NCBI RefSeq assembly: GCF_007992095.1
Contig: NZ_BJZP01000005.1
Location: 124,001 to 188,000, forward strand
DNA length: 64,000 nt
Reading direction: 5' to 3'
DNA from: Paenirhizobium naphthalenivorans
GTDB taxonomy: Bacteria; Pseudomonadota; Alphaproteobacteria; Rhizobiales; Rhizobiaceae
A program made the translations under genes and the position numbers. Positions 47,342-57,052 of this stretch are shown in pieces. Numbering within the stretch: position 1 is the stretch's first letter; every line of letters starts with the position of its first letter. Under the pieces are notes generated by a model that saw nothing but the letters and a program-made list of their open reading frames with translations, was not told the DNA's origin and did not search any database.

Positions 47342-48301
47342 CTATAGCGCCAGTGCCGACTTGACCGCTTCCAGACCAGGCCTGCCGTCAAAGGTGGTGA
47401 CGCCGGACAGCCATGTTTGGAGGGCGGAAGGATTGGCCTTGAGCCATGTTGTCGCGGCCTCCCTAGCATCCTTGCCGCCGAGAATTTCGCCCATCAATAC
47501 ATTTTCCATGCTGACCTCGAAGCGCAGTTGCCTGAACAGGTTCGCCGCGTTGGGGCAGCTCTCGGACCAACCCGTGCGGGCAAGCGTATAGACCTTCGCG
47601 CCGCCATAGTTGGGCCCGAAATAAGCATCCCCGCCCGACAGATAGGTGATGTGGAAGCGTTCGTTCATCGGATGCGGCGCCCAGGCCAGGAAGACCACGC
47701 CCTTGCCGTCCTTGGTCGCACGCTCGACCTGGGACAGCATCGCCTGTTCGCCCGACTCGACCAGCTTCCAGTCCTTCAGTCCGAACTCGCCGGCGTCGAT
47801 CATCTTCTGGATGTTCAGATTGGCCGGCGCGCCGGGTTCGATGCCATAGATTTTGTGGTCAAATTCGTCGCCATGCGCTTCAAGATCGGCAAAGTCCTTC
47901 ACGCCGTTCTCGGCAAGCTCTGTTGGGACGGCCAGGGTGAACTTGGCGCCCTCGAGATTCTTGTTGATCACCTCGATGGCCTTGGCCGCGTTGAGGTCGT
48001 CGACAAAGGCCTGCTGCGCAGGCATCCAGTTACCGAGAAAAACGTCGATCTCGCCGTTCTTCATCGATTGGTATCCGATCGGTACGGCAAGCGTCTTGAC
48101 TTCCGCCTGGTAGCCGAGCGCTTCGAGCAGCACGCTCGCCAAGCCATTGGTCGCCGTAATATCCGTCCAGCCCGGATCGGACAGGCGGATCGACTTGCAG
48201 GTCTCCGCATCAGCGGCCACGGCCGGGGCGGCGGCAGCCATTGCGATGGCCAGGACTGCGCCGCGGACACTATGTGTGCCGCGCTTTCTGCTGTTACTCA
48301 T
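47342..48301 (-). CDS. choX: Choline ABC transporter substrate-binding protein
   Basis: 319-residue periplasmic binding protein with a signal peptide (about 1-28, VLAIAMAAAAPAVAADA) and aromatic residues typical of quaternary-amine binding. It binds choline and acetylcholine in Sinorhizobium. No permease (choW) or ATPase (choV) is visible in this window, so its membrane partners are elsewhere. It is divergent from betR and upstream of betC. Confidence 0.93.
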   Translation of the reverse strand: MSNSRKRGTHSVRGAVLAIAMAAAAPAVAADAETCKSIRLSDPGWTDITATNGLASVLLEALGYQAEVKTLAVPIGYQSMKNGEIDVFLGNWMPAQQAFVDDLNAAKAIEVINKNLEGAKFTLAVPTELAENGVKDFADLEAHGDEFDHKIYGIEPGAPANLNIQKMIDAGEFGLKDWKLVESGEQAMLSQVERATKDGKGVVFLAWAPHPMNERFHITYLSGGDAYFGPNYGGAKVYTLARTGWSESCPNAANLFRQLRFEVSMENVLMGEILGGKDAREAATTWLKANPSALQTWLSGVTTFDGRPGLEAVKSALAL

Positions 48302-48338
48302 CTGCGTTCCCTCCTTCTTTGATATTTACTATGTTTAT

Positions 48339-48374
48339 TGAAGCTGAAACGCCATTAGCCTGTGAAGCTGGAAA
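48339..48374. promoter_or_regulatory. Direct repeat in the choX-betR promoter gap
   Basis: TGAAGCTGAAA (48339-48349) and TGAAGCTGGAAA (48363-48374), 24 bases apart, lie in the 101-base gap between the divergent genes. LysR regulators often bind such spaced sites, so these may be BetR contacts. Confidence 0.35.
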
Positions 48375-48402
48375 ATTCTGATACTTGGTATAGGAGCTGT
48401 CT

Positions 48403-49356
48403 ATGGCAGAGACGCCGATCGATCTTGGATGGATGCGGCTGCTGGTCGAGATTAGCCGGCGCGGCTCGCTGTCGGCCGCTGCCCGAGTGTTGGGGCTGAG
48501 CCAGCCTGCGGTCAGCTATCAGATCCGGCAATTGGAGCAGGCCTTCGGCATCCCTCTGCTACGTCGGCTGCATCGGGGTGTCGCAGTGACCGATGAGGGG
48601 AGGCGGCTGTGTGACATCGCAGAACGCACAGTATCCGAGGTCGATGAGTTGGAACGCAGCATCCGGGCGGGCATCCGCAGACCGGTCATCCGGCTCTGCA
48701 CTGATTACGCTTTCTCCAGCCTTTGGCTGATCCCGCGCATGCAGGCCTTTCGCCAGTCCCATCCGGACCTGGAACTGCAAATTGTCGCGACGCAGCGTCT
48801 CGCCCACCACTGGGAGGAGGACGCCGACATTGCGGTCGCTTTCGGCTCGCGCGGAGAATTCGGGCAGGATGGCGTGCTGTTGATGCCCGAACGTGTCGTG
48901 CCGATCTGCACGCCGGCCTTCCTTGAGCGTCATGGTCCGTTCGAGGCTTCCGGTGCTCTGTCGGCCATTCCGCTGATCCATCTGGACGCGGTCGCTCCGT
49001 CACCCTGGTTCGAATGGTCAACCTATCTCCCAGAGACCGGAACCGGCCGAAAAGCCGAGGCGGTGTTGGGGGACATGAGTTTCAACACCTATGCCATGGT
49101 CATCCAGGCAGCTCTGTGCGGGCAGGGCGTTGCACTCGGCTGGCTCGGCGTTGTCGACCAACTGCTTGATAGTGGGCTTCTATGCCGCGCGGGACCAGTT
49201 CTCGAAGGGCCGGAGCGCGGCTATTGGCTGTTGGCCCCCCGGTCTCGAAACACGCGCATTGGCCAGTTGGCTGCATGGCTGGTGACGGAAGTGAGCGGTT
49301 CGTCGGCGGCGGTTGACCCAAAGGCGCCGGTTTTCCCGGAAGGGAAACAGGATTAG
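48403..49356 (+). CDS. betR: LysR-family regulator of choline-sulfate use (BetR-type)
   Basis: 317 residues: winged helix-turn-helix at the N-terminus (about 8-67, GSLSAAARVLGLSQPAVSY) and an effector-binding domain (about 95-300). Adjacent and divergent to choX-betC, the position of the known choline-sulfate regulator. Expected to activate choX-betC with choline sulfate or choline as effector. AGGAG is eight bases before the ATG. Confidence 0.9.
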   Translation: MAETPIDLGWMRLLVEISRRGSLSAAARVLGLSQPAVSYQIRQLEQAFGIPLLRRLHRGVAVTDEGRRLCDIAERTVSEVDELERSIRAGIRRPVIRLCTDYAFSSLWLIPRMQAFRQSHPDLELQIVATQRLAHHWEEDADIAVAFGSRGEFGQDGVLLMPERVVPICTPAFLERHGPFEASGALSAIPLIHLDAVAPSPWFEWSTYLPETGTGRKAEAVLGDMSFNTYAMVIQAALCGQGVALGWLGVVDQLLDSGLLCRAGPVLEGPERGYWLLAPRSRNTRIGQLAAWLVTEVSGSSAAVDPKAPVFPEGKQD

Positions 49357-49372
49357 GCCTGGTGTTTGGCCG

Positions 49373-50200
49373 CTACAGCAAATTGGCGATACGGCAAAAC
49401 TCTTCGACCGACAGCGTTTCCGCCCGGCGTGCCGGATCAATCCCGGCTTTGGCGAGCAGCGCCTCGCCGCCAAGCGACTTGAGGCTCTGGCGCAGCATCT
49501 TGCGACGTTGTCCGAAGGCCGCCTGGGTGACGCGCTCCAGCTTGGCGACGTCGCAGGCAAGAGGCTCCGATCGCGGCAGCAGATGCACGACGGACGACGT
49601 TACCTTGGGCGGCGGCGTGAAAGCCTGTGGCGGCACGTCGAAGGCCATCTGCGCCTGGGTGCGCCAGCCGCACAGGACACCGAGTCTCCCGTAGTGATCG
49701 TCGCTTTCGTCGGCGACGATGCGCAAGCCCACTTCCCGCTGGAACATCAAGGTCAGGGACTCCCAGAACGGAGGCCATTTTCTGGGCAACAGCCAGTTGA
49801 TGAGCAATTGCGTGCCGACATTATACGGCAGATTGGCGATGATCTTGACCGGGCCTTCCGGCGCCATCGCCTCGAAGTCGGTCTTCAGCGCGTCGCCCTC
49901 GATCACCTCAAGCCGGCCGGGATAGTAGTCGGCGATTTCTGCGAGCGCCGGCAGGCAGCGGGCATCGCGTTCGACGGCAATGACCTTGGCAGCGCCAAGC
50001 GACAGGATAGCCCGGGTTAAACCACCGGGGCCGGGGCCGACCTCAAAGACGGTGACACCCTCGAGCGGTCCCGCCGTGCGGGCGATTTTCTGGGTGAGGT
50101 TCAGGTCGAGCAGGAAGTTCTGGCCGAGCGCCTTGCGGGCGTCGAGCCCGTGTCGCGCGATCACGTCGCGCAGCGGCGGTAGTCCGTCAATCGCTGCCAT
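49373..50200 (-). CDS. rsmA: 16S rRNA dimethyladenosine methyltransferase
   Basis: 275-residue KsgA-type enzyme that dimethylates two adjacent adenines near the 3' end of 16S rRNA. SAM motif [10 protein letters not shown] (about 52-61) and catalytic NLPYN (about 120). Its ATG (50200) overlaps the pdxA stop, so it is coupled to pdxA. Convergent with betR, 16 bases apart. Confidence 0.97.
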   Translation of the reverse strand: MAAIDGLPPLRDVIARHGLDARKALGQNFLLDLNLTQKIARTAGPLEGVTVFEVGPGPGGLTRAILSLGAAKVIAVERDARCLPALAEIADYYPGRLEVIEGDALKTDFEAMAPEGPVKIIANLPYNVGTQLLINWLLPRKWPPFWESLTLMFQREVGLRIVADESDDHYGRLGVLCGWRTQAQMAFDVPPQAFTPPPKVTSSVVHLLPRSEPLACDVAKLERVTQAAFGQRRKMLRQSLKSLGGEALLAKAGIDPARRAETLSVEEFCRIANLL

Positions 50201-51225
50201 CAGGATTTGGTTTCGCTTGGCCGGCTGATCTCGTCGGCAAGCTTCAGTGCCGCAATCAGACTGTCCTCGCGCGCGATGCCCTGGCCGGCGATGCCGAAGG
50301 CCGTGCCATGGTCGGGCGAGGTTCGCACAAAGGGCAGGCCGAGCGTGACATTGACCGAATCGTCGAAGCCGAGCGCCTTGACGGGGATCAGCGCCTGATC
50401 GTGATACATGCAGATCGCCACATCGTAGCGCCGACGGGCATCGTCATGGAACATGGTGTCGGCCGGAAGCGGCCCAAAGGCGTCGATGCCCTCTCGGCGC
50501 AGCGTCATGATCGCCGGATGGATGGTGTCCTCGTCCTCGTGGCCGATCGCGCCCCCCTCTCCGGCATGCGGATTGAGCCCCGCGACGGCAAGGCGAGGAT
50601 GGGCAAGACCAAAACGGTTTTTGAGATCGGTTGCGACGATGCGGCAGGTCTCAAGGATCGCCGCCTCGGTAACAGCGCCAGGAACATCCTTGAGCGGAAT
50701 ATGGATCGTCACCGGCACGGCGCGCAGCTTCGGACCGGCCAGCATCATCACCGGCCGATAGCTTTGACCGGTGTGGCGCTTCGCCAGATCGGCGAGGAAC
50801 TCGGTGTGTCCAGGAAAGCCAAAACCCGCTTCATAGAGCACGGATTTCGCGATCGGATTGGTGACCATGGCCCGGACCTTGCCATCGAAGCAGAGGTCGA
50901 CTGCGGTCTGGATGGCCGTGATCGTGCCCCGAGCATTGGCCACATGCGGCTCTCCCGCAACGACATCGACGCCAATCGGCACCGGCAGGACAGGAAAGGC
51001 GTGCTCGAAGACACCAGCCGCCGAAGCCGCGTCGGTCTCCCGGAATGGGACCTCAAGGTCCAGCTGCCGCGCCCGCACCGCGAGCACCGCCGGGTCGCCG
51101 ATGAAGAGGAAGGGCGGCAAGTCAAATTCCGCCCGCCTCGTCCAGGCCGCAAGCGCAATATCGGGCCCGATGCCCGCCGGGTCGCCCTGGCTAAGCGCAA
51201 GAGGAAGGAAATCAGCGGCGCTCAT
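50200..51225 (-). CDS. pdxA: 4-hydroxythreonine-4-phosphate dehydrogenase
   Basis: 341 residues. Oxidises 4-phosphohydroxy-L-threonine in pyridoxal phosphate synthesis. [10 protein letters not shown] at the N-terminus and metal His residues in FPGHTEFL (about 136) and [10 protein letters not shown] (about 270) are intact. Overlaps rsmA by one base and follows the SurA-like gene by 12 bases. Confidence 0.96.
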   Translation of the reverse strand: MSAADFLPLALSQGDPAGIGPDIALAAWTRRAEFDLPPFLFIGDPAVLAVRARQLDLEVPFRETDAASAAGVFEHAFPVLPVPIGVDVVAGEPHVANARGTITAIQTAVDLCFDGKVRAMVTNPIAKSVLYEAGFGFPGHTEFLADLAKRHTGQSYRPVMMLAGPKLRAVPVTIHIPLKDVPGAVTEAAILETCRIVATDLKNRFGLAHPRLAVAGLNPHAGEGGAIGHEDEDTIHPAIMTLRREGIDAFGPLPADTMFHDDARRRYDVAICMYHDQALIPVKALGFDDSVNVTLGLPFVRTSPDHGTAFGIAGQGIAREDSLIAALKLADEISRPSETKS

Positions 51226-51237
51226 GCGGTTCTCTGC

Positions 51238-52179
51238 TCAGTTGAATGTGATCTGTGACTTGGAGCGCAGTTCTTCGAGGTACTTCTTGGCGTTCGGATT
51301 GTCGTCCTGTTTTGCCTTGCCGAGATCCTCGGAGCGAAAGACGACCTCTGCGGCGACGTCATCCGATACCTGGCGCTGGTTGCAAATCGCCAGGAACTCG
51401 ACGCCACGATCGGTAACACGGGTGCCGGTCGTTCCGCCCTTGGCCTTCTCGATCAGCGGTTTCCATTCCGGCGGCAGTTCAGGTTCGAGTACGCGGCCGA
51501 GATTGCGGATGGAGACGTCGAGGTAATTCTTGGCGAATCCCATCGCGCCGTCGCAGCCCGGGAACTTGGCGCGCGAGGCTTCGGCTTCCGCCTTGCGCTT
51601 GCCGACTATGCCCTTCTTTGCAGCTGGTACCACGAAGATGACCTGTTTCAGAAAATACTCGGTGGTCACTGGCTTTTGCTTGTGTTCCAACAGTCGGGTG
51701 ACGAACTCCTGGTTCGACAACTTGCCCTTGGAGCCATAGCGGGCGTTGACAAGCCGCGGCCAGCTCATCGAAACGGCGATATAGGATTTGAAATGCTCGA
51801 CGCCGACACCCGATTGGGCAAGAATCTTGTCCATCTGCTGGGGCGTAAGCTTGTTGCCAGAGGCAAAGCGCTGGTAAGCGGCATCGACCTCGGCGGTGCT
51901 GACCGACATCCCGACCCGGGCGATTTCCTGCCGCTTGATGGCCTCTTCAACCATTTCTTCCTTGGCAATCTGGTTGAGATTGCCGCTGCGGCGCTGCAGG
52001 CGCAGGAAAGCGACGCGGCGGGCCACGTCGCCATTGGTGATCGCTTGCTTGTTGACAACGGCGACAACCTGGCTCGCCGCTTGCGCAACGTTGACGCCGA
52101 CGAATGCATCACCGGAAATAAGCGCCAGCGCAAGCGCGCCGGCCACCAGCATCCGCTTTCCCTTGATTGCCATGGCCAT
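51238..52179 (-). CDS. SurA-like periplasmic chaperone/peptidyl-prolyl isomerase
   Basis: 313 residues with a signal peptide (about 10-36) and an N-terminal chaperone region beginning ASQVVAVVNKQAITNGDV (a SurA hallmark). It assists outer-membrane proteins such as LptD. The parvulin domain is less clear, with no obvious canonical isomerase motif, so it may be mainly a chaperone. ATG at 52179 has GAAAGGAAA upstream; 149 bases separate it from lptD. Confidence 0.87.
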   Translation of the reverse strand: MAMAIKGKRMLVAGALALALISGDAFVGVNVAQAASQVVAVVNKQAITNGDVARRVAFLRLQRRSGNLNQIAKEEMVEEAIKRQEIARVGMSVSTAEVDAAYQRFASGNKLTPQQMDKILAQSGVGVEHFKSYIAVSMSWPRLVNARYGSKGKLSNQEFVTRLLEHKQKPVTTEYFLKQVIFVVPAAKKGIVGKRKAEAEASRAKFPGCDGAMGFAKNYLDVSIRNLGRVLEPELPPEWKPLIEKAKGGTTGTRVTDRGVEFLAICNQRQVSDDVAAEVVFRSEDLGKAKQDDNPNAKKYLEELRSKSQITFN

Positions 52180-52319
52180 CCGTTTCCTTTCCAGCGAGAG
52201 CATTAGTGTGCCACGCTCTCGCTCACGTATAGTTCGGTGAAAGTATAAGCTGCCGCACCGATTGCACAATCCATGCGGCGAAACAATGACGCAAAGCCGA
52301 AATACCGGAGGGGGGTAGG

Positions 52320-52346
52320 CTTGCCGGCTCAGTTGAAGCCGGCAAG
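52320..52346 (-). terminator. Hairpin spanning the lptD stop codon
   Basis: CTTGCCGGCT (52320-52329) and AGCCGGCAAG (52337-52346) form a perfect 10-base stem around CAGTTGA; the lptD stop at 52329-52331 lies in the loop edge. There is no U-run. It may stabilise or terminate lptD message before surA. Confidence 0.4.
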
Positions 52347-54686
52347 CTGAGCATTGCCGACCTTGACATCTCCGAGGGTGCGGAAGGTCAGGCGGGCTCC
52401 GATCGACCAGTCGCTGGCCGATTCCTCTGCTGGGTCGTACTTGTCGGAGTAGACGAGCGAAAATATAGTGCATTCGTCGGCGTAGGAAATGCCAATTCCC
52501 TTGCGGTTGATGATGCTGTCGTCGATGTCCCAGGTGACCGAGCCGAACAGCGACCAATATTCATCGATCTTGATCGAGCTCGCTGACTGGATCTCGTCGT
52601 TGCGCTTCGTGAAGCCATATTCCGGTCGAGCGGCGATCTGCGAATAGGTGAGGCTCGTCTGGAGCTTCTCGTTGGAGAAGGAGAGGTTCGCATCGGTTCG
52701 GCGCAGGTCCAGCGTCTGCTCATCGAGCCGAACATTGGTTGCCACCGACATGCCGTTCGGCATGTCGATACCTGCCATGCCGACGAAATCCGATCGAGCG
52801 GTCTCAAGACCGGAGCCTGAACCGACATTGACGAGGTCGTCGGTCGCGAAGGAGTTCAGCCCTGCGATCTGATAGGACTGACCAAAAATGCCGCGCAGGC
52901 CGAAACCGTTGTCGAACGAACCGACATAGCGCACGCCGACATTCGCACGGGTGCCGCCCTCGACCCGGTCATAGCCGGAGAACTTGTCGCGCTCAAAAAG
53001 ATTGGTCGCGTCGAAAACGAAGCTCTGCGCGTCTTCATTGGGCAGCCGCCCGGCCATTTGCTCGTCGTTACGGGCATAGATCTGGGCAATCGGCTCAATG
53101 ATGTGGCTGCTGTTATTGGTCGTTATCAGCACCGGATAGCGGGCCTCTAGCCCTGCCGTCAGCATGTAGCGGGTTGCCGTCGCATCGGAGGTGAGGTCGC
53201 CAGTGTAACCAGTCGGCGGGGCGAGGTCGAGGCCGTAGGCGTCGCCGCGTGCGGCAAAGAGGGGCGTCAGTTGCAGGCCACCCGGCACGCTCAGCGTTCG
53301 CTTCCATTCCAGATCACCGGTCAGTCGGCTCGACGTGCCGTCGATCCCACGGTAACGGGTCAGGTCGTCGATGCCGTCGCCGTTGGTGTCGACGTTGAGT
53401 TCATCCGATTTGAAGCGCGACAGGGCCGTGAAGTTCAGGTTGCCGGAAAGCTGGCCGCCTGCGATGGGTTCCGGCGCGTAATAAGCATAGTCGACCGAGG
53501 GCAGCACGGTCGGCTGCTTCTTCTCGGCGGTGTTCTCCGTATCGGCGTCCTGAACGTCGAAATAGTAGCCCCGCATGTCGAAGGAGTTTCGTTTGCCTAG
53601 ACCGGTCAGGTAAACCTGATTGGTGTGGGTCGTGTCGTCGAGGCCATCGAGGCTATAGGTTCTGGCGAAATTGTTGTCGCTCTGGAACATGACGTCCCAG
53701 CCGAATGTCCAGCGCGGATTGATCTCGAACTTGCCCTCGGAGGCGATCATGCCACGCAGGTCTCGGTTTGCGTCGCTTGTTCCGGCGTCGAAGCTCTTGC
53801 TGTGAAGCTGGTCGATGCCCGCGATGCGCACCGAAGCGGTGCCTTTCTCGAATCGCTGGCGGATTTCGGCATCGATCAGAACGCCCTGACTGGTGAAGCC
53901 TGTCGCCTTCACAGTCGCATCCTGCTGATTCGAAATAGCGAAATAATAGGGAACCGTCAGGCCGAAGCCGAGGTTCTGAGAGGTGCGCATCTCGGGGAAA
54001 AGGAACCCGGATTTGCGCTTGATGGTATGGTCGGGCACCTCGATCGCCGGAAGGACCGCGATGGTTCGTCCGAACAGCTCGAACCGGGCCTTCTCCAGGC
54101 GTACGGTGTGCTTTTCACCGTTCTGGATGACGCGCTCGGCCTTGACTTGCCAGAGCGGCGGGCGTTCCGGATGGTCGGCACAAGGCAGGCAAGCTGTGTA
54201 GACGCCTTTGTGGAGAATCATGTCCGTGCCGTTGACCCGTTCGGCGCTCTCGGCGGCCAGTCGGGTATTGTCGGTGGTCTCGATTCTCAGTGCATTGACA
54301 AAGCCCTCGGCGAAGTTGTCGGTCACGTCGAGCGTTTCGGCATACATGCGGTTGCCGCTCGGCTCGATCAGTTCGATATTGCCGGTCGCAGTCATGCGTC
54401 CGGTCTTCTGATCGTAGACAACCTTGCGGGCGACCATCTGGTAGCCGCCATAGTTGATTTGCACAGCGCCCATCGCCGTCACGCGTTCGGCGTCACGGTC
54501 ATAGATCAGTTCATTGGCTGCCAGCAGGAGCTTGGCATCGTCGGGAATACCAGCAGTGAGCGGACCGGCCGCCTGGCTGTCCTGGGCGCGAGCGACAACC
54601 GCCGGCGACAGTACCGCACACACAGCAACGCTGGTCAGCAGGGCTAATCCTAGCCTTCTGATATTCTCGCGGTCTTTTACCGCCAC
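52329..54686 (-). CDS. lptD: LPS-assembly protein LptD
   Basis: 785-residue outer-membrane translocon that inserts LPS into the outer leaflet. Signal peptide (about 15-35), N-terminal OstA-type periplasmic domain (about 50-190, LIYDRDAERVTAMGAVQINYGG), then a long beta-barrel. Start is GTG at 54686 with AGGAGG seven bases upstream, overlapping the lptG TAG stop. Cysteines for the interdomain disulfide appear sparse (CLPCADH only), as is common outside gammaproteobacteria. Confidence 0.95.
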   Translation of the reverse strand: MAVKDRENIRRLGLALLTSVAVCAVLSPAVVARAQDSQAAGPLTAGIPDDAKLLLAANELIYDRDAERVTAMGAVQINYGGYQMVARKVVYDQKTGRMTATGNIELIEPSGNRMYAETLDVTDNFAEGFVNALRIETTDNTRLAAESAERVNGTDMILHKGVYTACLPCADHPERPPLWQVKAERVIQNGEKHTVRLEKARFELFGRTIAVLPAIEVPDHTIKRKSGFLFPEMRTSQNLGFGLTVPYYFAISNQQDATVKATGFTSQGVLIDAEIRQRFEKGTASVRIAGIDQLHSKSFDAGTSDANRDLRGMIASEGKFEINPRWTFGWDVMFQSDNNFARTYSLDGLDDTTHTNQVYLTGLGKRNSFDMRGYYFDVQDADTENTAEKKQPTVLPSVDYAYYAPEPIAGGQLSGNLNFTALSRFKSDELNVDTNGDGIDDLTRYRGIDGTSSRLTGDLEWKRTLSVPGGLQLTPLFAARGDAYGLDLAPPTGYTGDLTSDATATRYMLTAGLEARYPVLITTNNSSHIIEPIAQIYARNDEQMAGRLPNEDAQSFVFDATNLFERDKFSGYDRVEGGTRANVGVRYVGSFDNGFGLRGIFGQSYQIAGLNSFATDDLVNVGSGSGLETARSDFVGMAGIDMPNGMSVATNVRLDEQTLDLRRTDANLSFSNEKLQTSLTYSQIAARPEYGFTKRNDEIQSASSIKIDEYWSLFGSVTWDIDDSIINRKGIGISYADECTIFSLVYSDKYDPAEESASDWSIGARLTFRTLGDVKVGNAQLAGFN

Positions 54687-55768
54687 TAACCATCCTCCTG
54701 ATGAAGCAGAATTGTCGCTCCCAAGGCCGTCGCCACGACGACTGGGACCCAGGCCGCAACGAACGGCGGTACAACACCGCTGCTTCCGAATGCTTTGACA
54801 AGCACGGTCACAACATAAAGCACGAAGCCGGACAGGATTCCACCCAGAATCACCGCACGCGACTGGTTGAACCTGCTGAATTTTAATGAAACGGTTGCAG
54901 CAATTAGCGTCATTGCGACCAATAGGAAAGGAAGCGAGAGCAGCGAATGGAACTGCGTCTCGAGCGCCTTGGTCGACACCCCAAACGATTTCGCCACGGA
55001 GATTTTTCGAGAAAGATCATAAAAAGCAACGGTCTCCGGCTGCGCGAGACGCTCCTGGACGAACTCTTGTTTCAAATTGGTACTGACTTTGGCTGTGGCG
55101 AGCCTTGTGGGTATCTCACCGGGACGGGTTTCCGTCACGTCGGTAAGCATCCAGTAACCATCTTTCAATTTCGCCGACTGCGCATCCTGTCTCAGGATGA
55201 TGCGCCCGTCGCTGTCGAAGTGGATCAACACGGCACCGACGAGGAAGGTTCCATCCTCTAAAACCGTCTCCGCGCCGATGATGACATCCGTCTTGCCGCT
55301 GATCTGCCGCAGCCAGGGCACTGCGTTGGACGAGGGGCGGCTACTGCTTTCGCGCGCGCTGGCCTCGATCTGCAATGCCTGCCGCTGGCCCCAGGCTGCG
55401 AGCGGATTGATGACGAAGGACGTGGTCAGCCCGATGAGGAATGCGCCGACCAGAAAAGGCGTCATGAACTGCCAGACGGAAATGCCGGCGGCCCTTGCCA
55501 CGACGAGTTCGGATTTCCGGTTGAGGGCGATCAGCGTCGTCATGCCGACGAACAGCGTGATGAAGGGAATCGTTTGCTGGAGAATGAGAGGCAGACGAAG
55601 CGTCGTCAGCCAGAGCAATCCCCAGACGGAAAGGACGCCGCGCCCGGCCAGTCGTCCGGAGTTCTCGCTGAAATCGATCAGGAAGCCGATAGCGATCACG
55701 CCAGCGAGAAACCAGAGCATGGTCGTCAGATACCGGCGGAAGAAATAGCGGCCGAGCGTCAGGATCAT
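54686..55768 (-). CDS. lptG: LPS export permease LptG
   Basis: 360 residues with six predicted helices in two groups (about 7-120 and 275-355) and a periplasmic jellyroll between. With LptF and the LptB ATPase it extracts LPS from the inner membrane. ATG at 55768 (MILTLGRYFFRRYL) overlaps the lptF stop (ATGA); the stop overlaps the lptD start. Confidence 0.94.
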   Translation of the reverse strand: MILTLGRYFFRRYLTTMLWFLAGVIAIGFLIDFSENSGRLAGRGVLSVWGLLWLTTLRLPLILQQTIPFITLFVGMTTLIALNRKSELVVARAAGISVWQFMTPFLVGAFLIGLTTSFVINPLAAWGQRQALQIEASARESSSRPSSNAVPWLRQISGKTDVIIGAETVLEDGTFLVGAVLIHFDSDGRIILRQDAQSAKLKDGYWMLTDVTETRPGEIPTRLATAKVSTNLKQEFVQERLAQPETVAFYDLSRKISVAKSFGVSTKALETQFHSLLSLPFLLVAMTLIAATVSLKFSRFNQSRAVILGGILSGFVLYVVTVLVKAFGSSGVVPPFVAAWVPVVVATALGATILLHQEDG

Positions 55769-56943
55769 GGAGCGGATCCCTTGCCGATTGACTGGCGACG
55801 GGGCAGGCGTGAGGTGAGCGCGTGCCACAGCCGCGACATGGCATTGCGGACGGCGCACGGCAGACGCAACTGGTACCCGGAAAACAACAGAAATGCCGAA
55901 AGGCCACCACCGAGGAGCGGTACGGCATAGATGAGAGGGACGAAGATCGCATCACTCTCGGTAAGCTTCACCGTGTAGTTCGACAGCCAGTAAAGACCAA
56001 GGGCGATGACGAGCGAAGAGGCCATCGGATGCAGTCTGGCTTCCCGGTGAGAGCGCGCATTGCCGCAGATTACCAGAGAGATCAGCGCGAACACCAGAGG
56101 CATGGCCCAGGTGCTCATGCGGCGATGCAATTCGCTGCGATACTCCCCACCGTTCCTCTGCACGTCCGGGTCGCTGGGGTCGGGATTGAGCAGGAACGAA
56201 AGGTCCCGGTCGATCGCGTGCAGCCGGGCCTGGCTGCGCGTCTGCGACAGGTCGGAAAGGTCGAAAGAATAGGAGTCGAAGCGAACGATTGATACTTCGC
56301 CCGTGGGTGTCTTCCGCTGGACCTCGCCATCCTTCATCACCAGGGCCGTGCCGCTTTCGTCGACCGCACCCTCACGCGCATAATAGATGAGCGAGAAGGC
56401 CGGGTCGCGCGAATCGGCGACGAACAGCCCGCGCAGCACGCGGCCCGAGAGGCGCTCGGAGATCTGGACGTAGAGACCATCCTCGATCCTGCGGAAGTTC
56501 TTTTCCTCGATCACCGTCGACAGCAGGTCTGCATAGGCGGCCGCGATCATTTCGCGGGTACTGACGCGTAGCTTGGGCTCGACGAAATTCGCCATCAAGA
56601 ATGAGAATACGCTGAGAACCGCGGCGGCGATCAACAGGGGGCGGTTGATCGTGCGGCGCGGCGCGCCGGCAGCATCGATCACCGCCAGTTCCGAATCATT
56701 GTTCATCGCCGTCAGCGTCTGGGTAATGCCGATGACCAGGGCGAAAGGCAGAACCGCGGGGACGATGGTCGGCAGGATCAGCGTCGCAAGCTTCATGAAC
56801 GAGCCGACCGACTGGCCGCTGTCGGTGACGAGATTGATTCGCGCCAGCACCTGCGTAGTCCAGATGATCGCCAGCACCGGCAAAAGCGCGGTGAGGAACA
56901 TCTGGCCGACCCGCCGCAGGATGTACAGTTCGAGAAGCTTCAT
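55765..56943 (-). CDS. lptF: LPS export permease LptF
   Basis: 392 residues with the same fold as LptG; NNDSELAVIDAAGAPR (about 80-95) is the LptF coupling-helix motif. AGGGAA lies five bases before ATG at 56943. First gene of the lptF-lptG-lptD cluster. The partner ATPase lptB is not in this window. Confidence 0.94.
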   Translation of the reverse strand: MKLLELYILRRVGQMFLTALLPVLAIIWTTQVLARINLVTDSGQSVGSFMKLATLILPTIVPAVLPFALVIGITQTLTAMNNDSELAVIDAAGAPRRTINRPLLIAAAVLSVFSFLMANFVEPKLRVSTREMIAAAYADLLSTVIEEKNFRRIEDGLYVQISERLSGRVLRGLFVADSRDPAFSLIYYAREGAVDESGTALVMKDGEVQRKTPTGEVSIVRFDSYSFDLSDLSQTRSQARLHAIDRDLSFLLNPDPSDPDVQRNGGEYRSELHRRMSTWAMPLVFALISLVICGNARSHREARLHPMASSLVIALGLYWLSNYTVKLTESDAIFVPLIYAVPLLGGGLSAFLLFSGYQLRLPCAVRNAMSRLWHALTSRLPRRQSIGKGSAP

Positions 56944-57052
56944 GCCATTCCCTGAAGGCGCAGTGATCGGAGCGCGCCCGCGTTAGTGGATTGGCCTTCT
57001 CTACGACGCTTGCGGCTTTTTGGCGACAGCAAGATTCCGGTTTTCCGCAGGA

